Program-made: the position numbers and the translations under genes | Notes under the pieces: model-generated | The model's input: the letters and a program-made list of their open reading frames with translations, nothing else | Database searches by the model: none | What the model was told of the DNA's origin: nothing | Part shown: positions 12,901-23,200 of the stretch, piece after piece | Numbering within the stretch: position 1 is the first letter of the stretch | How the letters are laid out: every line of letters begins with the position of its first letter | NCBI GenBank assembly: GCA_905250125.1 | Contig: CAJNOL010000135.1 | Coordinates: 1 to 64,000, forward strand | From: Rotaria sordida | Taxonomy: Eukaryota > Rotifera > Eurotatoria > Philodinida > Philodinidae | Direction of reading: 5' to 3' | Length of the DNA: 64,000 nucleotides

Positions 12901-15858
12901 AAGAAGAATTCATTCATGCGCTTGACAGATATGGCTCGAGGAAATGTGTAAGTGCAGCGGCAATTATTTTTGCACTCCACTGTATATATGACGGGATCAC
13001 AACAATAACAGAAAGAAAACTATGATAAACAAGTGATGAAGTCACAGAATAGATTCGAAGAGTTGAACGATAATATCGACTATCATGAACTGTGAGATTG
13101 TGTGTCGTTTTCTTTCGAGCAGGATATAGAAAAACAATAAAAAATACCATCCTTTGGTGTTTATTTTACGCCACCTCTTGAAAGCGAACGCCATCAAAAA
13201 AGACCACATGTCGGAGCTGCATCTAAACTGATAGGAATCGTTCTTTCGAGGAATGATCGGTAACTTCAACAGACTTCAACTTTTTTAATAGGCATCAGAG
13301 ATTAAAAGCGAAAAAATTTGTGACATTGTAAAGCTTTTGAAATTCACAACGGCAACCGACCTACATTTCTCTACTTACTATAACATTATTTGATATTCTT
13401 GACTAAATTTCATGCGAGAAGAATATTCTTTTCCATTAAAATTTCTCTAGATTGAACCTTTTTTTGTTTTTCCAATAGCCATTAGGTATGCGGTGAATAC
13501 GACTGCCTCGTCGTCATGGACTGACAATAGTCCAACATATTCTCGCCCGAGTGCTTCAAACTCAACTCACCACTACTATGATACATTCGATCTAAGAGTA
13601 TCAGTGGTTGGTTTTTACACCATCGGTAGCAATAGTATTATTGATACCTATGGCTACTTGTATAGTGGCAGTTTCAATCCAACTTCTCCAGAATCGAATT
13701 TATTGACTTACGACGACGATGCTGGTGAGAATGGGCAGTTTCAGTTCATGTTGAATCTTGAGCCTGGTATTCGATATATTTTGGTTGCTACTACATATCG
13801 TAACAGTACCACTGGACCATACACAATAATAGTGTCTGGGTTAGAAAGAGTGAATCTTGTTCAGACAACTATCATGGTAACGGCACAAACACCTTTGACA
13901 ACGACAGATATTAGCATTACTGTACCAACCAGTAAGTAAACATATATGAAAATAGAATACACATCTCTCTATCATTTGTTTTTTTGTTTTATCGAGTCGA
14001 ATTACTAATTAGTTGCAAAACGTTATTGAGAAAAGTCATAAATAGTGTTTGCTATGAAGGGGAGAACTCGTACCATAGGGTTTCTTTCGAGTTTCGAAAA
14101 GAAAATTCTGATTTATCAATATCAATGTATGTTTGTATTTAGGGGTAATTATAATTTCTTGCACTAAAATAGTGATCGAAAACTTATATGCGATGACATT
14201 ATTGGATATGTCGAAATTAAAAGAAATACATTTGTTTAGTCATATTAACGGAAAATCTCAGTTTACTGGAAATTAAAACTATAAATACGATTTTTGATGG
14301 TCATATTATCCTACGATTGTATTATGAAGAATAGATTCAACGATGAAATTTAGATTTTTGATTTAGATTTTCGTGAGAATGCTGTCAGATTGATTAAGGC
14401 TTCTCTCCTCAAAAAAAGTTACTGTTCGTCAGAGTGATCGAAATTGAGATAAATGTATGGGAAGATAGCTCGTTATCTGATCAGTCATAAACGACAAAAA
14501 TTTTTACTCAGCACCTCCTCTTTTCCAAAAAATTTTTGAAGATTTTAGCCATTCCCTATTAGAAAAATAATCTGTTTTTACAAAAAAAACCGAAAATCTT
14601 TTTCGTTCTTTCTCAGTTTCTAGCTTTTTGATCGTGCATTCAAAATTTCTGTCTCTAAGCTCGTACTATATATTTAAATTTGCTTTTGTTTCAAAGAGCA
14701 TGTCAAGATGCAAGACATGACGGGAGTCTTTTCTTAAATTAAACTTTGTTTTTATTACATATATAAACACTTACATAATTAGAGCGCCATTTTTAGAGAG
14801 TTTTTAGTCATGGAACTTGTGACCCCTTTGTTATACTTAAAAAGTAAATATTTAAAAGAAAGGGTTCAGTCATGCCCTGCATTCTGGCATGCTCATTCAA
14901 GCAATAATAATTAAATACATAGAATGAGTCCGGACAGAGAAATTTTGGATGCCAGATCAGCTATTTTTGACCCTTGTTTGGTGAATATCTCTGTCAAACG
15001 TCATGATATCGGACTGAAAATTTGATCATAGCTTATCCACTACAGCTCCGACGTATCCTGAAAATTTCATGCGATTTGAACGTTTCTGAACTGAGATCGA
15101 TTTTTGAGGGAAGCCTTAACTAACATTCAAGTTAAATATTCATGAGTGGTACTTGAAATAAGAATAGTTGCAAATATAATGTTTGACTGCGATAAAAACA
15201 AATAATCATACCTCACCTACATTTAAGTACACGACATGCCTAGCTTATAAACAGTCGAAGATTTAATCAATTCAAACGAATTAAGACGAGGATATTCAAC
15301 ATCTTTGAGTAAAATTATTCTTGAGCTATTCTGTATTAATGACTCGCTACCAAGTACATACTAGCTTAAAGTCGCAGTGTGCGTCAGGCATGATGTAAAA
15401 CTTGATTAATTGGAAAAACTTTTTTCTCGGTTTATTATATCCATTTTCGAATATAGTACGGTAAAAATACGATTGTAAGAATCCATTGACTGAATCACCT
15501 AAACAAAAAGATAGTAGGATAGCATGTATAGCATAAGGATTAATGGTAACTTAACTATATCAAATTGAGTCCTATCAAAACGTCCTACTTCAGAGATTAA
15601 TGATTTTTCAACTTTGGTTAAGTAGATTGCTGTGCTCGGAAACTAGTCAAATGTACACTTAAGTGAACAAAACTCGTTTGAAACACAAGAACAATTCTTG
15701 CAGAAAAAAAAGTTATAATACATGTCTCACTTTTTTTGTTAATATTTATAGGTTCTACAGCAAATGTGATCAATGCCGCGATCGTCAACGCTATGAATCT
15801 ACTTATGAGTATAATTTTATTTAGTGTCTCCTGTCAATATCACCACATCGTCATGTGA
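3938..15858 (+). CDS. Astacin-family zinc metalloprotease with two tandem beta-sandwich domains and a hydrophobic C-terminus
   Basis: Exons: 3938-3990, 4057-4132, 4248-4399, 4478-4580, 8249-8320, 8399-8656, 9265-9717, 13479-13931, 15752-15858; all phases agree (about 575 aa; the signal-peptide exon upstream is not located). The first exon carries the propeptide motif FEGD, the known aspartate switch of astacin zymogens. The catalytic domain has HELLHTLGFFHE (zinc His residues and catalytic Glu), RPDRDD, the Met-turn SVMHY with its Tyr, and the four conserved cysteines, so it should be active. A Thr-rich linker then leads to two 151-residue repeats of a PPC-like beta domain with YDDDAG, each ending in a Ser/Thr-rich stalk. 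The last exon ends in a hydrophobic stretch and short tail, suggesting membrane or GPI attachment. By family knowledge it is a secreted or surface endopeptidase; the substrate is unknown. Confidence 0.9.
6511..6534 (+). repeat. Poly-G tract
   Basis: GGGA followed by an uninterrupted run of 16 G (6515-6530) and AGGG, inside the long astacin intron. It could form a G-quadruplex on the + strand. Sequencing of such runs is error-prone, so the exact length is uncertain. Confidence 0.85.
7521..7539. repeat. Perfect short hairpin
   Basis: GCTTGTTTC, one base, GAAACAAGC: a 9-bp perfect inverted repeat in the astacin intron. No element ends were found around it. Confidence 0.6.
9265..10110 (+). repeat. 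Exon duplication, copy 1 (exon plus downstream intron)
   Basis: The 453-bp exon 9265-9717 and roughly 390 bp of following intron recur at 13479-14395. Both exons start and end in phase 1, so the duplication keeps the frame and adds one whole domain. Copy 1 lacks about 70 bp of intron present in copy 2 at about 14190-14260. Confidence 0.9.
12082..12982. mobile_element. Tc1/mariner-type element, 901 bp, non-autonomous
   Basis: The element begins CAGTGGAGTGC and ends GCACTCCACTG. The terminal inverted repeats are a perfect 25 bp (12082-12106 and 12958-12982), and TA dinucleotides flank both sides (12080-12081 and 12983-12984), the target-site duplication of Tc1/mariner elements. No intact transposase frame is present; the longest frame (12353-12547) has no transposase motif. 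Read on the minus strand, a piece near 12735-12760 gives TRTIAELQKS, which resembles the helix-turn-helix region of Tc1 transposases but is broken. It sits in the intron between the duplicated astacin exons, and the identical ends suggest fairly recent movement supplied in trans. Confidence 0.85.
13479..14395 (+). repeat. Exon duplication, copy 2 (exon plus downstream intron)
   Basis: Second copy of the 453-bp beta-domain exon (13479-13931) and its following intron, in frame with the first. The intron next to the exon is nearly identical to copy 1, whereas parts of the exon differ strongly; see findings. Confidence 0.9.
14500..15125. repeat. Dispersed repeat family A, copy 1
   Basis: Imperfectly matches 30860-31410 in the same orientation over several hundred bases. 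Inside it is a smaller inverted-repeat unit of about 205 bp (14693-14899): AAAGAGCATGTCAAGATGC at the left and the reverse complement of GCATTCTGGCATGCTC at the right. This resembles a MITE nested in, or forming the core of, a larger repeat. It lies in the last intron of the astacin gene. No transposase coding is visible. Confidence 0.65.
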
Positions 15859-17280
15859 TATTTCAATACAAGGACACAATGCTTTCTTTTTCATGCTTCT
15901 CGTATGTGTCAAGGACACGGACAGCTTCATTTCTCATATACCCAATGATCTTTTATCTCACTCTTTCTTTTTACTTCTTTGATTGATTTCTAACTATTAT
16001 TCAACTTTAATATCATATTTACTTTGGAATAAACACTATCAGCTTCTCTCCGATAGCTGAAGTTTGATGATTGACAGTAATTATTTGTTTCCTAAAAATA
16101 ATCTCAATTGCATGTGCATTCTAGTGAATCGATACAGATAATTCTCAATTGCCAATGCGACGAAGATTTTTTTAAGCGACTCTCAATTACAAATTTCGTT
16201 GGATTTGTTTTCATTTTCTATTCGACTTTTCGCTGATGAATCATTAACATTTTCTGATCTGTCAAGATTCATTGCTACTTTCTTGGAATCAACTGAAAAT
16301 TTTTTTCACACAATTTTGCCTGTTAATATAATCATTACCTCTTGATTTATCGTTTCAACCATGCTTACAGTTAAGTTTGAGTGATATTGGGAAACGAAGA
16401 TTGAATAATGAGCGTTGAAATACATAACAAAAACAAATAAACTGTTCTTCGTCTAATCAACAACATGTCGACCAAGTAAAGGAAAGGAAAATTTTCGAAT
16501 AGTCCAACGAGAGAATGACCTCACGTGCTACGCATGGTTTCAAATAGAATATATACCAGTCGTTCCTCATATCTTGCTGCTGAAGAGCTAGGCCAACTTT
16601 GAGTCTGAAAAATTCATTTTGAGACACTTTTGAAAACGTTAGATCTCAACAAAATTATTGTTTTAAGTGAATGAGTTTCATTTATCTAATTGCATTACAC
16701 TAGATTGTATATCCTCTCGTGTTAGATAAACCCGAATTAGCTGAATCAATCTTTCTTTTGTACACGTCATTATCACTAATTCTTCAACAAATTACAACGC
16801 TTGGTTCGAAAATGTTTCAATGACTGTATGACACATGTTATTTCACTTTAAAGATTCAGATGCTACGGGCATTGCTCCCTGTGCTATATGAGATCGAGTA
16901 CTAGATTTCTTTGTTGGAAACTTGAGTCTTTTCGTAGCTCGTTATCTAGAATCAAATTTTTTTTATGCTAAATGTTTGATTGTTGCAACATTGACGGAAA
17001 ACACCTCGAAAACATGCCAAAAACATGGATTAGTCATGTTTTAAACGAGCGCGTCTCATGAATTCTACTACATTGTTGTGTAACTCATGCATAATCTTCG
17101 ACGAAGAAACAGAGGGAAATTCATATTTAGGAAACACTCATGTTTCTATCCTCTTGTTTTGTATTAAGAAAATGAATTGTTATTTGATTGATTTTTTCTT
17201 TACCATTCCATGTTTGTTTCGCAATGATAGATATCGCTAGACTTGTAATTGAGAACGCACTGTCCAAGTCAAATCTCTAG

Positions 17281-17490
17281 TCTTCAAATATCACTAAGAA
17301 AGAATTGTCAATTGCAGCCTATCCGATTAATCTATTACAAGAACTTTCCATCAGTGATAATTATGATACGGAGACAGAAGAGTTTCTCGAACTGTTCGTC
17401 TACAATGACGCCAACCATGACTACGCTTTGGAATCAATAGACAATGAAGAAGAGCGCGAAGTTGAAAGTGACTTGTTCACTCTAGAATAA
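17281..17490 (+). CDS. Possible 3' terminal exon of an unrecognised protein
   Basis: An open stretch of 69 codons follows CTCTAG, a possible splice acceptor, and ends with TAA. The protein is acidic, with a Glu-rich tail ending DLFTLE, in a style seen at the ends of some transposase and nuclear proteins. There is no ATG at its beginning, so if real it is an internal-to-last exon or a decayed piece. It precedes, on the same strand, the transposase remnant at 17768 and may belong to the same dead element. Confidence 0.2.
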   Translation, partial: SSNITKKELSIAAYPINLLQELSISDNYDTETEEFLELFVYNDANHDYALESIDNEEEREVESDLFTLE

Positions 17491-17767
17491 ATAATGAAGA
17501 AAGTACTTAACTATGCCTGTCCAAGTGCCGTCTTTAAAATCATACAATATGCATACCCTTGGGTGAAAGATCGATAAGAACTAAAAATATTATGAGAATA
17601 GACGAATATAGTGAAACCCGTTTGCATAAATCTCAGCGTATCGAAGCATTCGTGGTCAACAAGTTTGAAATTGCTTGCACTGAGTATTTACCTGTCCACG
17701 ACCTAGACATTCAGCGCTAGACTCCTGATCCAGACGAAAATAGACAGTCTAAATAAATTTAAAAGAA

Positions 17768-18028
17768 GTGTCCACTATTTTTTCAACTTCAAACGATGTA
17801 ATGGCATTTCTTCGAGAAAAGTTACAAAAACTGTTTCTAGATGTGAAGTTGTTGACAAAGTCCAGATTAAGAAAAACTGATGACGACTTTGTTGAAGAAG
17901 TGAGAAAAGTTATACTGAAGTATACCTTGAACTCTGTTTTAAATACAGACCAAACAAGGTTCAATTACGAGATGACTTTGTATCGTACGTTGTCATATGT
18001 AATAGGAGACAACAAAATGTTTTGGTGA
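17768..18028 (+). pseudogene. Pogo/Tigger-like DDE transposase fragment
   Basis: 86 open codons with no ATG at the start. The segment VLNTDQTRFNYEM followed by RTLSYV matches the pattern around the first catalytic Asp of pogo/Tigger (IS630-type) transposases, where N-x-D-(E/Q)-T is followed by an aromatic and then an RT motif. The preceding helix-rich part would be the linker after the DNA-binding domain. The frame ends soon after the first catalytic residue, and the rest of the DDE domain is missing, so this is a dead remnant. Family assignment rests on the short motif only. Confidence 0.55.
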
Positions 18029-19170
18029 AGTCTTTGAATTCTACCACATGTTCCTATACAATGATACCGGTAATTATTGCTACAGGTCACCTATTCAGTC
18101 CTATTTTTATTTATCTTCAAAACTGACGAGTGAATTTCCCGTGAAACATAAGGTTTTTCCTACGGTAAATATCATCGTCACTTGTAGCAAGTCGTTAATA
18201 GAATACTGGATCTGAGAAGTTTTAAACAAGGCCACGATAACTTGATTTCTTATTTTGGTCAATCAATGGTCTTTACAGACTGATATAGACACATAAGACA
18301 AAAATTCGACAAAAGATCAGTAGTATAAACCAATGATGTTACCTGCTACAACAACATCGACCAAGTAGTCCTGTGACGTCGTTTTTTTTGAAACAGTTGA
18401 AAAATTTAACCAAGAGATTGTATCATCGTGTGTTTCTTGATGAATTTAATACCGATCTAAGAAGTTTAGATGGTATTATTATAATAAAGAATCTAGCTTA
18501 TAATCAACTTAGTTCTTGTGTTTTGTGACCGATGAATTCATGTGCATGGTCAATTTGTGATTATATTCAACAGTAATGTGCAAATTTTTTGAATGTGATA
18601 AAAGTTTGCTTTTCATTTACAGTGGACAGCTGTTCAATTGGTAATTATGACGAAAGCACATTTATTCTTTGTAATCCTTGCTGGCAACTATTAGGTTTGG
18701 TCATTTTTTAATTGTGTATCACTTTCATTAACTCTGCGTAAGCCATACTAATATAAACAAAATGTTTGAAATACAAGTAAACAAGATGTTGCATGTTGAG
18801 AATCTGAAGACTAGTAACATTTCTACATCTCAATCTATACAAACTTTGAATAAATGAGAGAATGGCACAATTCAATTTCAAGTATACATGAAATGGCCGA
18901 ACAATAGTTAGTCAATGGAACAACCGACGAGAGTGTGGTTGGAGAACAAACGCTAACACTCATACCCATCTTAAACGACTTCCTGATAATATCGTAAGCT
19001 ATCACGTACACCAATGATAAATGGCTTCTAAAAATGCCGATTCCATCAAATATATTCTTTATATTTGCAGAATTTAGATTTTTTCCAGAGTCATTGTTAC
19101 ATTTAGGCTATTTTAAACTGAAAAATTCAGATGAAATGTTGAAATCAGTTATTTAACCCTTTACCCCCCA

Positions 19171-19190
19171 ATGGGTCACATATGACCCAT
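19171..19190. repeat. Subterminal perfect palindrome of the piggyBac-type element
   Basis: ATGGGTCACATATGACCCAT is its own reverse complement, and the flanking A and T extend it to 22 bp (19170-19191). Subterminal repeats in piggyBac elements are typical transposase-binding sites; that role here is inference. Confidence 0.85.
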
Positions 19191-19576
19191 TTGTAGACAC
19201 AATCAGAGAAAATAAAGAAAGCATGAGACTGAAAAACTCTCAAGACATTATTTGTAGGGAACTCCACAAGCTATCGATTAGTAAAAAAAATATTTTGTTT
19301 CATTGCTCTGCCTTCGAGATATATGACTTACAAAATCGATAATTTTGAAAAAAATGCAAAAATTCGAAATTTTTTAAACGAGATGTTCTCTACTCGCAAT
19401 CGATAGAGGTCTTTTGGAATTTCTGTGTGATAGTAATCGATGAAGAAGTCCACTGCTGAATTAGATGTGTTTCGAAAGCTTCATGCTAACTTCGTGAACT
19501 ATGCATCCTAAGGAACACAATTGACCATGCTGTCACTGTTAGACAGATGAAGGCTAATCAAGAACAAAGTTAATAT

Positions 19577-20002
19577 ATGCGTTATAGACCTCAACTCATA
19601 AGAAGCCGAAATAGTAGTTATGATGAATTAAATTCCTTCAGACGTTACAAAATGGCTCAGAGTAAAATAGGCTTAAATTTGGCAATAGGTGTAAAAAAAC
19701 CTGCATTCTTTGATGTTAATTTTTATGGGTTCGCTCGTTGCATTTTTCCTATCAGTTCAACAGTACGAGATAGATGCTGCTTCTGTCCAGTCAATAATGT
19801 GGTCAAAGAAAAAAAATTAAGTCTTATGATGTCGTTCAATTCCCATTTTCCACCACATGACTTTTACATAAATCAAACCGCCCTACTCCAGGAACAGGAC
19901 GTTCGGTGCATTAGGCCACACCATTGGCATATTCAACAGACTAATACTCTATTTATAAAGTTATTTCATCAGCGGCTCTTCTGGAACCGCTATGGGGGGT
20001 AA
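19577..20002 (+). pseudogene. Open frame inside the piggyBac-type element, possible transposase remnant
   Basis: 141 codons from ATG, running into the right terminal repeat. A segment RDRCCFC followed by spaced basic and His residues could be what is left of the Cys-rich C-terminal zinc module of piggyBac transposases, which lies at the corresponding end. The match is weak, the usual paired cysteines downstream are missing, and the catalytic Asp residues are absent. It may be a chance frame. Confidence 0.3.
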
Positions 20003-20235
20003 AGGGTTAAAAGTAGACTGTGGGTATGAGCGTCATGTACATATTGCAAACACTATGTTTCATTTAAAAATAGTCACAATTTTATAAACTCTTTTTATAT
20101 AAAGTTCGTTGATTCATTTCGTCAATAGAAATATTTTTCTTGTGTAAATACAAATAACGTCATCGATATGAGAACACCTGTTATCTTTCTCTAAAGAAGA
20201 TAATGTTTTTTGTCTATTCTCAAAAACACAAAAAT

Positions 20236-23200
20236 ATGGTCACAAGTTGTTTATTTGGACTATTTGTTTTTGGAACAAATTCATCAGTTATTTATCGGTT
20301 TTTAACTGATGATTTATATGAATACTTAACACAATGTTTTAAAACTCGAGGTTATCAACTTAATGATGACCCTACAGAAGATAATCAAGTAAGATTATTT
20401 TAATTTTTCTAGACACTAAATTCATCTTTTAAATAATAAAAGGTCAATAATAATAATAATGATGATGATGAACTTACATTATCAATTGATGATGCTATAT
20501 CCCAGCATTTATCTGTATTGGTCAGAGTTCATGAGCAAACATCCTCACGTCATGACCCTATTCGTCGAATAACACTTCAGTCGGGTATACAAGTTTTTTT
20601 TGATCAGGTATAATTTACAATTTTTTCTAACTACATCATCTATGAAGTCTTTTCTCTGAATAACACTAGATTGCAGAAAATAATTTAATATGTATGGCTG
20701 ATAAATCATTCGATACAATAGTGATACTTAAAGCAATTAATCTACTAAAAGCATTAATTAAATTTCATATTGGAGTTTTGCCATTTATGTAAGTGGTTAT
20801 GTAATTTCCTTGTATTAAGAATATTTGTATTGAACATTTTTTTGAAATAATTTCCTGTTGATAAAATGAAGAATATAAGATATTAAACACATGACTGTCA
20901 CGCAAAATGATCTCTCTTCTAAAGATCGTATTACATAGCTTCATCATGTCACGAACTATGATGGAAGAGAATGTAATGGTTCATTTGTATGTCATTCATC
21001 TTTTTTCTAAACATAGGGTAGTACATTGCAATGAATATTTTCTCATTGATAATATAAACAAATCCGAGGAAAAAAGAATAATTTTTGGTTAACAAAACAC
21101 TGTTCAACTCAGACATTGGCAGCAATTTATATCTTTTAAAAGGAAAGATCAATTGCTACATATTTTTTACAGGATACATTTACTATTTCGGACGAATTTT
21201 GAAAACTACTTTTAATGATGACTATCCATTCTATTGTCATTATCTAAGATTCAATACTAATCATTTTAATAATGAAAATATTCTAATTTTTGTTCTACAT
21301 TTCTGTATAAAATCAACATGATTTTTATAATAGACATTATAATGTTGCTGATCAATTAATAAATCGAATATCTTCTTCACTACAATATTTCCTCAACAAT
21401 ATAACAACTAATCAATCTATTCTGTTTGAGGTATGATGCATATTATTTTTTATCTTATATTGATTCTTTTCTTAAAAAAAAACAAATTAGAGTTGTGAAT
21501 ATCTTCATATGAATTCATCAATTCGAGATCGATGTCATGAAGTCTGTACGATTATTAGTAATGATGTACAAAATTGGCTTAAAGTTCCACGAAAAATAAT
21601 AATTATCACATGTAATGATAAAATTCTTCATATGTATCTGAGGTAAAGAAAAATTAATTTATAAAATTAAAAAAACAAAATTTTATCATTTAATTTTAAC
21701 TAAATAAACTGATATAATTAATAACCATGACTTATTTTCAGTGCTGATCAAAGTCGCCCAAATAATGCCGACATTTTTCTTCTAGTGCTTAACAATATGA
21801 GTCGATCATTACGAAAAGAATTTGAATCACAAAAAAATTTATCAAATGTAATGAATCATAGATTTCAAAGAAAATTAAATAAACATAAGCAAGATTTATC
21901 AAATTCATCAAGAACTACAACTAATAGTCTTCAATATTCATTAGTAGTAGAACGAGTAAATCATTCTTTTTAAAAGAATTGAATATTTATTATATTAAAA
22001 AATAGGCTCAATCATGTCCAAATTTTCATTCATCAGAACTGACAGCATTAAATGAAAAATGTGAAATAATTCATCGAAGTGAAGTAGTATTTCTGAGAAC
22101 ATCAAATAAAGTTATTGCACCTTTTACATTATTTACAATACCACTGACAGATAATATTTCAGTACTTATTCTTGTCGAAGTAAGTATTTTATATTTGTTC
22201 ATGAAAGAAATATCGACTCAAACAAGTTAACATTCGAAAGAAGTTGTTATTTTTTATTTTGTAAAACATGACCTAAAAGAAGTGTTGAAGTATCTAGGAT
22301 AGAAATTTGTATCTCCCTCTCCACCGTAGATCTTGACAGACGTTATTGATTTACAATGAAAGACTGTATATCAATAATATCTCATTATAATATATGAGCG
22401 TTTTCCTTATTGTATTTCTAGAGGATTATGTAAAAGAATGACTCAGAAATGTGTCTCAAAATAGAGAGAATACAATAATTTCCTTGTGATTAACAAACGC
22501 AGCTACATTGTTTTTCACATTTTAATCTCGCTAAGATTGTTCTAACAGATCTTTTTGAACAGGACAGAATAAATCATTCTATCGATGATGATATTACAAA
22601 GTAGTATTACTTAAGGTAAGTCAAAAGTACTTCCTTATAAATAATAAAGCATGATCCTAGTTGATGAAATTGTGAAGGTATTCATTTAAGTTTTTAGTTG
22701 AATGATTTCAATATTCTATCCATTTTATTTCACTAATAAAGTTGCCAGAATATGTGTTTGAATGATAAAATCATATCCTATATATCATTTGTTTAAAAAG
22801 AATTTTCAATTTTTATCAATATTCAATGTTGACATGATAAATTCGACGAAGATACTCGAATCCTAATTTTCTAGATTATAGAACTAAAATAAAAGAAATT
22901 GCTTTTATATATTGAATTTATTATTTTTAATTTTAGTGGGAAAATAGTGCAGTCTGTTCAAATTTATATGAACTTATTCGTCATCTTGATTCATATACTG
23001 TTCATGGTTTATTTCCATATAATAAATTAAGTCCACAAGTTAAATCTGTCGAAAGTAGTGCAGCTGTTCGACGATATGTACTACATTCATCAATTAAAAA
23101 ATATATCGAAAGAAAAAAATCATATTTTGTGTTTTTTTTTTCATATAGTTTGAACATGTTGGTCATCCATCAAATATTTTAACAGATATATTAAATAAAG

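Larger units (their letters stand above)
15859..19156. other. Intergenic region with transposon debris
   Basis: Between the astacin stop codon and the piggyBac-type element. It contains an open stretch with an acidic C-terminus (17281-17490) and a pogo-like transposase fragment (17768-18028), listed separately. The remaining sequence shows no gene that I can support. Confidence 0.5.
19157..20006. mobile_element. piggyBac-type element, 850 bp, non-autonomous
   Basis: The termini are a perfect 14-bp inverted repeat, CCCTTTACCCCCCA at 19157-19170 and its complement at 19993-20006. TTAA lies directly outside both ends (19153-19156 and 20007-20010), the diagnostic target duplication of piggyBac transposons. 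A 20-bp perfect palindrome, ATGGGTCACATATGACCCAT, lies just inside the left end. At 850 bp it is far too short for a full piggyBac transposase, so it must be a deletion derivative or MITE mobilised in trans. Confidence 0.9.

Noticed and set aside
20907..21321. Several open frames in an HPS1 intron
   Set aside because: Neighbouring exons join in phase without them, HPS1 length is already complete, and no family match is seen.
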